Under the pieces are notes generated by a model. The model was given only the letters and a program-made list of their open reading frames with translations. It did not search any database and was not told where the DNA came from. A stretch of DNA of 37,509 nt from Pseudomonadota bacterium. Lineage in GTDB: Bacteria; Desulfobacterota; Syntrophorhabdia; Syntrophorhabdales; Syntrophorhabdaceae. How positions within the stretch are numbered: the first letter of the stretch is position 1; each line of letters opens with the position of its first letter. A program made the translations under genes and the position numbers. Below are positions 16,342 to 24,644 of this stretch, one piece after another. The stretch is taken from assembly GCA_026388255.1 (NCBI GenBank), contig JAPLKC010000027.1, positions 1 through 37,509 of the forward strand. The letters run 5' to 3'.

Positions 16342-17271
16342 ATGCCTCCAAAAGTAAGCATCAATCTGTGCTGCTACAATTCCGAACAGTTTCTGGCTGA
16401 AACATTACAAAGCATCGAAGACCAGACATTCAGGGATTGGGAGCTTATTGTGATTAACGACGGGTCTTCAGATTCGACAGAGTCTATGATCATGGAATTT
16501 AAGAGCCGTGGATTCCCGGTAGTATACCTGTATCAGGAAAACAAGGGGCTCGGCTATTCGCGTAACCGGGCCCTTCAATTTTCTCAGGGTGAGTATATTG
16601 CCTTTATTGACCATGATGATGTGTGGCTTCCGGAAAAGCTTAAAAAACAGGTAGAGATATTTGAACAGAGAAGCGACGTCGACTTTATATATACGAACTA
16701 TTTTGTGTTGAAAGAAGAACAAAGGAGATTGGCGTTTAAAAGCTCCAAACCTGACGGAGATGTTTTTGAACGTTTCCTGAAGCAATATCCTGTGAGTGTT
16801 CTGACTGCCGCGGTTAGAATGAGCGCAATTCGGGGATTAGGGGAGTATTTTGACACTAACCTGAGGCTCTGCGAGGAATACGATCTTTTTATGAGGCTTC
16901 TGTTTCGCTCTAAGGCGGCTTATATCAGGGAACCATTAGCTGTCTACAGGATACATCCTGAAAGAGCCAGCATTAAGTTTATAGACGGATGGCCCCGCGA
17001 GATGGAGGACATTATCGGGAAATACAAAAAAGTTCTCGAAGGCTTCGAGGAAAATTATGCGGCAACGCTGCGATATGTTTACGCAAAAATAGGCTATTAC
17101 CGTGCGCGCGCAGAAATGGCAAAACAAAAGCCCGAAAAAGCCAGGGCATACCTGCGACCTTATCTTGGAATAGATTTCCGTTTCCCCCTTCTCTACCTGA
17201 TTACTTTTCTGCCACCTTCAGTTTGGTATAGAGCTATCTCTATAAGGAGCAAGGGATATTTCGATACTTAA
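16342..17271 (+). CDS. Family 2 glycosyltransferase (GT-A)
   Basis: The N-terminal domain is a standard GT2: VSINLCCYNSEQFLAETLQSI, the nucleotide-binding VINDGSSDST, NKGLGYSRNRAL and the metal-binding FIDHDDVW. Further on, LCEEYDLFMRLLF provides the catalytic-base ED segment, and VYRIHPERAS is common in this group. The C-terminal 70 residues are basic and aromatic and end near a hydrophobic stretch (FPLLYLITFLPPSVWY), so the protein may sit at the membrane. It starts 10 nt after the aminotransferase. Donor and acceptor are unknown. Confidence 0.9.
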   Translation: MPPKVSINLCCYNSEQFLAETLQSIEDQTFRDWELIVINDGSSDSTESMIMEFKSRGFPVVYLYQENKGLGYSRNRALQFSQGEYIAFIDHDDVWLPEKLKKQVEIFEQRSDVDFIYTNYFVLKEEQRRLAFKSSKPDGDVFERFLKQYPVSVLTAAVRMSAIRGLGEYFDTNLRLCEEYDLFMRLLFRSKAAYIREPLAVYRIHPERASIKFIDGWPREMEDIIGKYKKVLEGFEENYAATLRYVYAKIGYYRARAEMAKQKPEKARAYLRPYLGIDFRFPLLYLITFLPPSVWYRAISIRSKGYFDT

Positions 17272-17320
17272 TAAATGGGGATCAGTTAAACAATAATAAG
17301 AATATCTGGATACGATTGAA

Positions 17321-18520
17321 TTGAAAATATCAAGTAATCACAGAGAAGACAGAAAAATTTGTTTTGTAGCTGCAATAGAACTTACCATACGTGTCTTTAT
17401 GGTTGAGCACATAAAAAGACTTAGCAGGGAGAACAGGGTAACGGTGGTAGTCAATACGGATAATGTAGATTTTCTTATGGCCTATGGACTTGATGTGAAG
17501 GTTGTCCCCGTAAAGATTAAAAGAAGACCCTCACCGTTTTCCGACATAATAGCATTGTTCAAACTTTATATGCTTTTCAGAGAGGAAGGTTTTTATGCAG
17601 TCCACTCAATTACGCCAAAGGCAGGCCTTATATCGATGCTCGCGGCATTTTTGGCCAATATCCCGTTGAGAATACACACTTTTACGGGCCAGGTCTGGGC
17701 CACCAAAAAAGGGATCAAACGGGGAATATTGAAGAATATGGACAGATTGCTTGCCTTATGTACAACGCATATTCTTACAGACAGTAAGTCCCAACAGGAC
17801 TTTATCGTAAAGGAAGGCATTGTCTTGCCCGGAAAATCTTTTATCATCGGGAACGGATCTATATGCGGAGTGGACAGTATACGCTTTCGACCTGATCAAG
17901 GGGCAAGGATGTTATTGAGGGAACAGTTGCTTATACCTGAAAGTGATATTCTATTTCTTTTCCTCGGTAGACTTACTTTTGACAAGGGACTCCTTGATCT
18001 TGCAAGGGCTTTTTCAAAACTGTGCGGGTCTGTGAAAAATACACATCTTCTTATTGTGGGCCCGGATGAAGAGGGGATGAAAGACAGGGTTATTTCAAAA
18101 TGCAGTAATTGTATTGATAAAATACATTTTTATGATTTTACCGATGCACCGGAGAAATTTATGGCTGCATCAGATGTGTTCTGTCTTCCAAGCTATCGTG
18201 AAGGATTCGGTATTGCTGTTATTGAAGCAGGATCCGCAGGCATTCCGTCAATAGGAACCAGAATCTATGGCGTTATTGATTCAATTGAGGAAAATGTGAC
18301 TGGATACCTGTATGAGCCTGGTGATATTGACGGGCTTTTTGAAGAGATGCGGAAAATAATTGATGAGCCCGAAGTGAGGATGGAGATGGGTAGACTTGCA
18401 CGTGAAAGGGCAATCAGTTTATTTTCTAAGGAATATGTTGCCGATGCCTTTTTTGCTTTTTATAATTGTATACTCGTAAAGAGCAAAGATAAAAGAGATA
18501 TCTGTGAAACGGATTCTTGA
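17321..18520 (+). CDS. Family 4 glycosyltransferase (GT-B)
   Basis: This is a retaining GT-B enzyme. The acceptor domain starts at KICFVAAIEL and the donor domain at LFLFLGRLTFDKGLLDLARAF, followed by LLIVGPDEEGM and the E-x7-E donor motif YREGFGIAVIEAGSAGIPSIG. The frame begins with TTG at 17321; the first in-frame ATG (17399) would remove the first beta strand, so a TTG or similar start is needed. No good Shine-Dalgarno is visible. The 3' end overlaps the phosphoglycosyl transferase by 17 nt, making the first of two GT4-PGT pairs in the locus. Confidence 0.88.
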   Translation: MKISSNHREDRKICFVAAIELTIRVFMVEHIKRLSRENRVTVVVNTDNVDFLMAYGLDVKVVPVKIKRRPSPFSDIIALFKLYMLFREEGFYAVHSITPKAGLISMLAAFLANIPLRIHTFTGQVWATKKGIKRGILKNMDRLLALCTTHILTDSKSQQDFIVKEGIVLPGKSFIIGNGSICGVDSIRFRPDQGARMLLREQLLIPESDILFLFLGRLTFDKGLLDLARAFSKLCGSVKNTHLLIVGPDEEGMKDRVISKCSNCIDKIHFYDFTDAPEKFMAASDVFCLPSYREGFGIAVIEAGSAGIPSIGTRIYGVIDSIEENVTGYLYEPGDIDGLFEEMRKIIDEPEVRMEMGRLARERAISLFSKEYVADAFFAFYNCILVKSKDKRDICETDS

Positions 18521-19103
18521 TTTTTTCTTTTCTGTTATTCTTATTATACTTTTATCCCCTGTTATCTTTTCTATTGGTATGATGGTATTTGCAACAATGG
18601 GAAGGCCCGTATTATTTGCACAGGTCCGGCCAGGATTAAAAGGAAAACCTTTCAGGATCTATAAATTTCGAACCATGAATAACCTAATCAATCAATCAGG
18701 GGATATGCTTCCTGACGAAATGCGTCTCACTAAGGTCGGACGTTTTCTTAGAAGGTTGAGCCTTGATGAACTACCGCAGCTTTTTAACGTGACAAAAGGT
18801 GATCTGAGCTTTGTGGGGCCACGCCCTCTCCTGATGGAATATCTGCCCCTGTACACCCCGGATCAGGCACGGCGCCATGATGTAAGACCGGGAATTACCG
18901 GGTGGGCACAAATAAACGGACGAAATGTTATTACCTGGGAAGAGCGTTTCAAGCTTGATATATGGTATCTAGACCACAAGAGCTTATGGCTGGACATGGA
19001 GATACTCCTCCGTACTGTTTTGAAGGTTGCAAAAGGAGAAGGCATTAGTGCCGAGGGTTGTGTGACTATGCCAAAGTTTACCGGTTCCAGGACAGAAGGA
19101 TAA
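18504..19103 (+). CDS. Monotopic phosphoglycosyl transferase (initiating sugar-1-P transferase)
   Basis: Small PGTs of the PglC/WcaJ-C-terminal type move a sugar-1-phosphate from UDP-sugar to undecaprenyl phosphate and so start lipid-linked glycan synthesis. The N-terminal membrane helix is [19 protein letters not shown], followed by YKFRTM, the catalytic Asp-Glu in [13 protein letters not shown], and [12 protein letters not shown]. The [13 protein letters not shown] segment is the classical family signature. The start is GTG at 18504, inside the upstream GT4 gene. The length of 199 aa matches PglC-type enzymes without the large N-terminal WbaP domain. Confidence 0.93.
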   Translation: MKRILDFFFSVILIILLSPVIFSIGMMVFATMGRPVLFAQVRPGLKGKPFRIYKFRTMNNLINQSGDMLPDEMRLTKVGRFLRRLSLDELPQLFNVTKGDLSFVGPRPLLMEYLPLYTPDQARRHDVRPGITGWAQINGRNVITWEERFKLDIWYLDHKSLWLDMEILLRTVLKVAKGEGISAEGCVTMPKFTGSRTEG

Positions 19104-19108
19104 AGGAT

Positions 19109-20677
19109 ATGAATATAAAGCAAGCTATAACATCCGGCAAAAATATCTGGTTGTTTCCCGTTATTGCCTTTATAGGTACCTTCGCCGTGAGGTTTTATCT
19201 GGTTCTATTCTCAAATGTTATAACACCCGACGGGATTCTTTATATCAAAACCGCTAAGTTGATTGAGCTGGGCGAATCAAAAAAACTTATGGAATTTACT
19301 TTTATCCACTTGTACCCCTTCCTTGTTTTGCTTGTCCATAAGATTATTCCCGATTGGGAACTGGCAGGAAGAATGACTTCCGTGCTTATGGGATCGCTCA
19401 CAGTGATCCCGTTTTTTCTTTTGATAAAGGGAATATTCAATATCCGCATAGCGGCAGTATCATCGTTTTTCTATGCCATAAGCCCCAGACTTGCAGATTA
19501 TTCATCAGATGTGCTGAGAGAGCCCACCTTCTGGTTTTTTTCTATGATGGCACTATGGCTTGCATGGGAAGGGATCTCGCGCGGCAGCCTGTTGCGTATG
19601 GTACTTGCAAGCATTTCTACAGGGCTGTCAGCTTTTGCACGTATCGAGGGTATTGCGGTCTTCGTATTGATCTTTCTTTGGATCATCTGGTATTTCTGGA
19701 AGTTGAAACCTGATTCCAAAAAGCTCTTCTTATATCTCTTTGTCTTTATCTTTACCCTTCCTGTTTTGCTGTTATTTTTCATATTCTTTTTCAGCGAAAG
19801 ACTGGGCAAGTGGGACTTCGGTTTTACTATGTTAAAAATATGGCTTCTTCTGACAAGTAAGAGCGGAGAATCACTTGAGTTAACTACAGATATTATCCAG
19901 ATTATGCCGCCGGAATTTCCCACATTCCTTGAGCTTGCAAAAAGCCATAAATACGTCATCTTTCTTTCCGATGTTATTCTTAAACTCGTAAAGTCAATCA
20001 ATGTAGTCTTTGCCTTCCTTGCAATCTTTGGCATATTCAGAAGGAAAAATATAGCCTACAATAAAAACGAGATATTAATTGCGATCTGGTTTGTTGTCTT
20101 TTTTGTCACCGCTTATTTGTATATTTCAAAGGTTTTTTATTTTAGTACGAGGCACGGACTTCTGATGGGAATTCCAATGCTTGTCTGGTCAGGTATTGGT
20201 TTTTTAGAAATAAAACATCGGATTTATTTATGGTTCAAAAAAGCATATCCGTTTAATTTTTTTACGAGAAACATCACAATAGCATTTATTCTGGCAATTC
20301 TGATTATTATTTTGCCGAAAACTTTGTCTCCCGGAGGTTATGACAAGCGTGAATTGAAGAGGGCAGGCGTCTATCTTAAAAGTATGGGATATTCAGGGGT
20401 TAGATTTGCCGGAGAGCCCTGTCTTTACAGGATTGCCTTCTACGCAGACTCCGAATACAGCCCCTTTCTTTCTGCAAAAACAACTGATGAATTGGTGGGT
20501 TTTATGAGAGAAAACAAGGCGGACCTGCTGATTTTTGACGAAAATACAAATAATGTCTTTTATAGAAATGTTCAAAACAAAATTGATTCTTCTGTCTTTG
20601 AGAAGATGAATCTGCCTGAATTTGAAAAGTTCCGGGAATATAAAATCACTGTATACCGGTTAAAAAACAGATTATGA
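19109..20677 (+). CDS. GT-C membrane glycosyltransferase (PMT/ArnT-like)
   Basis: This is an integral membrane protein with about ten hydrophobic helices, starting with IWLFPVIAFIGTFAVRFYLV. The first periplasmic loop has the acidic PDGILYI, in the position of the catalytic Asp in PMT_2/ArnT-type enzymes that use polyprenyl-phosphate sugars. The C-terminal 110 residues form a soluble domain. The frame is open upstream to TTG 19058, but ATG 19109 follows GAAGGATAAAGG and is the better start, after the end of the upstream gene. It overlaps the SDR start by 4 nt (ATGA). It likely acts on the periplasmic side, decorating the lipid-linked glycan; this is inference. Confidence 0.78.
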   Translation: MNIKQAITSGKNIWLFPVIAFIGTFAVRFYLVLFSNVITPDGILYIKTAKLIELGESKKLMEFTFIHLYPFLVLLVHKIIPDWELAGRMTSVLMGSLTVIPFFLLIKGIFNIRIAAVSSFFYAISPRLADYSSDVLREPTFWFFSMMALWLAWEGISRGSLLRMVLASISTGLSAFARIEGIAVFVLIFLWIIWYFWKLKPDSKKLFLYLFVFIFTLPVLLLFFIFFFSERLGKWDFGFTMLKIWLLLTSKSGESLELTTDIIQIMPPEFPTFLELAKSHKYVIFLSDVILKLVKSINVVFAFLAIFGIFRRKNIAYNKNEILIAIWFVVFFVTAYLYISKVFYFSTRHGLLMGIPMLVWSGIGFLEIKHRIYLWFKKAYPFNFFTRNITIAFILAILIIILPKTLSPGGYDKRELKRAGVYLKSMGYSGVRFAGEPCLYRIAFYADSEYSPFLSAKTTDELVGFMRENKADLLIFDENTNNVFYRNVQNKIDSSVFEKMNLPEFEKFREYKITVYRLKNRL

Positions 20678-21645
20678 AAAAGAGGGCCGTGCTTGTAACG
20701 GGGGCAACAGGATTTATCGGGAAGTATGTAATGGCCTGTCTTATTAAAGAGGGATTACGGGTATTTGCCCTTACACGGGCAGACGACGGTGGCTTTGCGT
20801 TTAACAGCGATGTTGAGATCGTAAATGGTGATATTACAAACAGGCTTGTAATTCCTGATGAAGTGAGCACAATTTACCATTGTGCGGGAGTTATTGGCAG
20901 GGAAGATGATATATGGCCGGTAAATGTTCAGGGAACGCAAAACGTTGTAGAGGTTGCATTTGATCATAATTGCCGGTTGATCTATCTTTCAAGTGCAGGC
21001 GTAGTAGGGAGGACGACAAAAAAAACTGTTGATGAAGAAACTCCCTGTAATCCGGACAATCTCTACGAAATGACAAAGTTTAAGGCAGAGGAGATTGTAA
21101 GGCAAGGGATAAAAAGAGGGTTAAAGGCACAGATGCTGCGCCCTACGACGGTTTTTGGGGAAGGCCGGGAGCCTGAAAAAGACAGTTTCCTGCAACTCAT
21201 GCGTTCGATTGCTGCCGGCAGGTACAGGCATATTCGTAAGGGAAGAGGTATATATAATATTATCTATGCCGGTGAAGTTGCCCATGCTATGTTTGTACTC
21301 GATAATGATAATATTCCTAATGGCAGAACGTATTTCATCAATACCCCTGTAAGTTTCTCTGAATTTACCTCAATTGTGTCCAAATCATTAGGAAATCAAA
21401 AAGAAAGCATTGGGAATTTACCCTATATCGTTGCATTCACAGCAGCAGGAGTTTTTTCTTTTATAGGATTGTTGACCGGAAAAAAACGAGGATTGACATT
21501 TTCGAGGTTGAAGGCATTGACGGACACAAGGGTTTTTTCTCAGGAACGCCTGCTTAACGAAACGGACTATAGGCCGTTCTACAGGGTTGATGAGTATCTG
21601 GAACAGTTGTGCAACAAATACCGTAAGATCGGTTTTCTTTCTTAA
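20674..21645 (+). CDS. Extended SDR: nucleotide-sugar epimerase/dehydratase
   Basis: The NAD(P)-binding motif is VTGATGFIGKYV at the N-terminus. A Thr/Ser-rich LIYLSSAGVVG and the catalytic YEMTK (Tyr-x3-Lys) follow, then MLRPTTVFGEGREP. The 323-aa length and layout fit the WbpV/Gne or UDP-GlcNAc-4-epimerase-like group that often precedes a phosphoglycosyl transferase in O-antigen loci. Whether it epimerises C4 or acts as a 4-reductase/dehydratase cannot be told. The start overlaps the upstream stop by 4 nt. Confidence 0.88.
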   Translation: MKKRAVLVTGATGFIGKYVMACLIKEGLRVFALTRADDGGFAFNSDVEIVNGDITNRLVIPDEVSTIYHCAGVIGREDDIWPVNVQGTQNVVEVAFDHNCRLIYLSSAGVVGRTTKKTVDEETPCNPDNLYEMTKFKAEEIVRQGIKRGLKAQMLRPTTVFGEGREPEKDSFLQLMRSIAAGRYRHIRKGRGIYNIIYAGEVAHAMFVLDNDNIPNGRTYFINTPVSFSEFTSIVSKSLGNQKESIGNLPYIVAFTAAGVFSFIGLLTGKKRGLTFSRLKALTDTRVFSQERLLNETDYRPFYRVDEYLEQLCNKYRKIGFLS

Positions 21646-21714
21646 TCCTACAAATATTTCTTCAATAAAATAATCAAAGACAAAAATTGTATGTTGTAAA
21701 GCAAGGTTTCATAT

Positions 21715-22860
21715 ATGACAAAGATACTCTGTGTCGCTAATACCGCTTTTTTTATATATAACTACCTGCTTGTGGTTATGAAGGTATTAAGGACAGAAGG
21801 GTTAGAGATAGTCCTTGTTGCCCCCGAAGATGAATACATCCTTTTACTGGAGGCAGAAGGATTCAGGTGTATGCCTATAAAAAAGCTCGACAGAAAAGGC
21901 GCTAACGCCTTTAGAGATTTAGAACTGATGCTGGAGCTTTATGAGATCTATAATATGGAAAGGCCGGATCTGGTTCTGCATTATACGATCAAGGTTAACG
22001 TATATGGTACATTTGCTGCAAAGCTTGCCAAAACAGACTCTGTCTGCACTGTGAGCGGCCTTGGCTGGTTGTTTACCGAGAAAAGTATCAAGACGATTAT
22101 AGGGGGTTTTCTATATAAAATCCTTTATAAAATAGCGTTCTCAATAGCATTGAATGTTGTTTTCCAAAACAGGTATGATCAGGCATTTTTTATTGAAAAT
22201 AGATTGGTCAATAAGGATAAGGTTTTCTTAACCCCTGGTCCGGGGGTTGATACCGGATATTTTTGTCCTGAGCAGTGTAAGGATATTAGCAAAAACCGGG
22301 ACAAGTGTATATTTCTTTTAATGGCAAGAATGCTATGGGATAAGGGTATCAAGGAATTTGCAGAAGCGGCAAAGATAGTGAAGAAAAGGTTCCCCTTTGC
22401 CGAATTTTGGCTTATAGGCCCGATTGATAAAGAAAACAGGGCTGCTATACCGGAAGATGTAATCAAAAGCTGGGAGAGTGAAGGTATCGTCCAATATTTA
22501 GGCAAGACAACCGATGTTCGTCCGTTTCTTTGCGAATGCGATGTAGCTGTTCTGCCGTCTTACAGGGAGGGTACGGCAAGTTCACTCATTGAAGCAATGG
22601 CTGTAGGAAAACCCGTTATAACCACGGATGCTATCGGATGCAGAGAGGTTGTAGAAGACAATAAAAATGGTTTCTTAGTTCCTGTAAAAGACGAAAGAGC
22701 ATTGTCTGATGCAATCATGAAATATATTCTCCTTCCGCAGGAAGAGAAAAACAAAATGGGAAAATACAGCAGAGAAAAGGCACTCAATGAGTTTGATAAA
22801 AAGATCGTTATCGATATTTATAGAACGATAATTTGCAATGCAGCAGGACCAGGAAATTGA
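21715..22860 (+). CDS. Family 4 glycosyltransferase (PglA/WbpH-like)
   Basis: This is a GT-B retaining transferase. The acceptor-domain TVSGLGWLFTEKSIK is typical of the WbpH/PglA group acting on the first lipid-linked sugar. The donor domain has FLLMARMLWDKGIKEFAEAA, FWLIGPIDKENRAAIP and the E-x7-E motif YREGTASSLIEAMAVGKPVITT. The 69-nt gap to the SDR carries no obvious terminator. Its 3' end overlaps the next phosphoglycosyl transferase in TTGA, forming the second GT4-PGT pair. The role is probably addition of the second sugar. Confidence 0.9.
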   Translation: MTKILCVANTAFFIYNYLLVVMKVLRTEGLEIVLVAPEDEYILLLEAEGFRCMPIKKLDRKGANAFRDLELMLELYEIYNMERPDLVLHYTIKVNVYGTFAAKLAKTDSVCTVSGLGWLFTEKSIKTIIGGFLYKILYKIAFSIALNVVFQNRYDQAFFIENRLVNKDKVFLTPGPGVDTGYFCPEQCKDISKNRDKCIFLLMARMLWDKGIKEFAEAAKIVKKRFPFAEFWLIGPIDKENRAAIPEDVIKSWESEGIVQYLGKTTDVRPFLCECDVAVLPSYREGTASSLIEAMAVGKPVITTDAIGCREVVEDNKNGFLVPVKDERALSDAIMKYILLPQEEKNKMGKYSREKALNEFDKKIVIDIYRTIICNAAGPGN

Positions 22861-23459
22861 AACGGGTTTTTGATGTGTTCCTTTCATCTGTAGGGCTATT
22901 GGTTTCGACCCCTTTGTGGATATTAATCATAATTGTAATCAAAATTGAGGACGGAGGTCCTGTATTTTATTTGCAGGAGCGCGTGGGTAAGCATGGAAGA
23001 ATCTTTCGGGTGATTAAATTCCGTTCAATGATTATAGATGCGGAAAAAGAATCGGGACCAATCCAAGCCTCAGAGCATGATTCCCGGGTAACAAAGGTTG
23101 GCAGGATATTACGCAAAACCGCTATGGATGAACTCCCGCAGCTTGTCAACATATGGAAGGGCGATATGAGTTTTGTGGGCCCGAGGGCGTTGAGGCCTGA
23201 AGAGAAAGAGGTAAGAGGAGGCGGGGTATCGTTCAGGATTGAAGAGGTGCCGAGGTATAAAGAAAGGCTTGCCGCCATCCCTGGTCTTACAGGGCTTGCC
23301 CAGGTTTATCTGCCGGCGGATGCCCCGCGGCGTCATAAATTCCGCTACGATGTGTTATATGTAAGAAAACGGTCATTTTGTCTTGATTTAAAACTTATAT
23401 CCCTGTCTTTCTGGATTACATTTAAGGGAAAATGGGAATCAAGTGGAAAGAAGATATAG
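22857..23459 (+). CDS. Second monotopic phosphoglycosyl transferase
   Basis: This follows the same family plan as the gene at 18504: membrane helix VFDVFLSSVGLLVSTPLWILI, IKFRSM, catalytic Asp-Glu in TAMDELPQLVN and GDMSFVGPRAL, then AAIPGLTGLAQV. The usual PRP is PRA here. The ORF is open from TTG 22833, but TTG 22857 aligns with the first PGT (MKRVFDVF versus MKRILDFF), lies 1 nt before the upstream stop in TTGA, and follows an AGGA sequence, so I prefer it. It ends with TAG at 23457-23459, in the same frame as the downstream flavoprotein. Confidence 0.9.
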   Translation: MKRVFDVFLSSVGLLVSTPLWILIIIVIKIEDGGPVFYLQERVGKHGRIFRVIKFRSMIIDAEKESGPIQASEHDSRVTKVGRILRKTAMDELPQLVNIWKGDMSFVGPRALRPEEKEVRGGGVSFRIEEVPRYKERLAAIPGLTGLAQVYLPADAPRRHKFRYDVLYVRKRSFCLDLKLISLSFWITFKGKWESSGKKI

Positions 23460-23486
23460 TCTAAGAAAATTAAAAAAGAAGAGTTA

Positions 23487-24623
23487 ATTATAGAGACGAA
23501 TAGAAAAATTTACGATGTAATAGTAGTTGGCGCAGGGCCTGCCGGCCTTTATACCGCTGGAATGCTTGCGCAAAAGGGTCTTGAAACGCTTGTACTTGAG
23601 GCAAAGGATGAAGTCGGTAAAAATGTTATATGCACCGGTATTATTGGCAAGGAAAGCTTTGAACAATTCGGTTTTTCAAATGAACAGATTGTGCGTAGCA
23701 TCCAGGATGTAAGAATAGACTCTCCTTCTGGTACGTCCCTTTTTTACAGACATCCTTTACCATTTGCCTTTGTTGTGGAAAGGCAAAGATTTGACAAATA
23801 TCTTTTGAAATTAGCGTTGGACAAGGGTGCGGAGGTCGTCCTGCAATGCAATGCAACGGATGCAATAATAGATGAAACTGGCGTGCAGATCGAGTGTACA
23901 AGCAATGGGAGTGGCCATGTAAGATATAAGGGGAAAACGCTGGTTCTCGCTACAGGGATTGAATATGAATTGAATAAAAAACTCGGTCTTGGATATCCGG
24001 TTAGTTTTATAAAAGCAGCCCAAAAACATTTGAAATTTAGTAAAAATGATGATGTTACCCTTATAATCGGTAATAAGCTTGCAAAAGGTGGTTTTGGCTG
24101 GATTGTGCCTGTTGGTGATAATATGGCAAGGGTAGGGCTCATAAGCAAGACCAATCCAAAAATAGGTTTTAAAAATATAATTGAGAGATATTTCCCTGAA
24201 GAGGACGATATGTCTTTACAGATAAAACCTATCGCTCAAGGTATTGTTTCAAAGACATTTGGAAACAGGGTGCTTGCGGTTGGTGAGGCAGCCGGTCAGG
24301 TGAAGGCAACGACCGGCGGCGGTATTTATTTCGGGCTTTTGTGCGCTGAAATCGCAGCAAATGTCATCAATGATGCTTTCAAAAAGGGCGATTTAAGTGA
24401 GAATAAATTTTATGTATATGAAAAACGATGGAAGTCTGAAATCGGTAAAGAAATCCGACTCGGAGCTGTTGCGAGAAACCTATGCGGCAGGTTGAAAGAC
24501 CCCCAGATAGAAAAGATATTTAATACTGTTCAGTCAAATGGTTATTTTGATTATATTGCAAGTCATGCCAATTTTGACAGGCATGGCAGTTTTGTACTAA
24601 GTTTCTTAAAGATGCTATATTAA
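23487..24623 (+). CDS. Geranylgeranyl-reductase-like FAD oxidoreductase, non-canonical start
   Basis: The dinucleotide-binding motif VIVVGAGPAGLYTAGML lies at 23517-23564, upstream of the first ATG (23562); starting there would remove it. In-frame codons from the TAG at 23457 to 23562 contain no ATG, GTG or TTG. ATT at 23487, after an AGAAGAG stretch, is the best guess; ATT 23469 is another. Other marks are the CTGI segment, FGWIVPVGDNMARVGL and AVGEAAGQVKATTGGGIYFGLL, the family's second FAD motif. The family saturates isoprenoid double bonds on geranylgeranyl lipids in archaea and bacteria. A role on a polyprenyl carrier is a guess. It shares frame with the upstream PGT, separated only by the amber stop. 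Confidence 0.75.
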   Translation: MIETNRKIYDVIVVGAGPAGLYTAGMLAQKGLETLVLEAKDEVGKNVICTGIIGKESFEQFGFSNEQIVRSIQDVRIDSPSGTSLFYRHPLPFAFVVERQRFDKYLLKLALDKGAEVVLQCNATDAIIDETGVQIECTSNGSGHVRYKGKTLVLATGIEYELNKKLGLGYPVSFIKAAQKHLKFSKNDDVTLIIGNKLAKGGFGWIVPVGDNMARVGLISKTNPKIGFKNIIERYFPEEDDMSLQIKPIAQGIVSKTFGNRVLAVGEAAGQVKATTGGGIYFGLLCAEIAANVINDAFKKGDLSENKFYVYEKRWKSEIGKEIRLGAVARNLCGRLKDPQIEKIFNTVQSNGYFDYIASHANFDRHGSFVLSFLKMLY

Positions 24624-24644
24624 TTCCATAACTTTGAGGTGAAA

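Noticed and set aside
19058-19108. TTG start for the GT-C membrane protein
   Set aside because: It would overlap the phosphoglycosyl transferase by 46 nt; ATG 19109 has GAAGGATAAAGG upstream.
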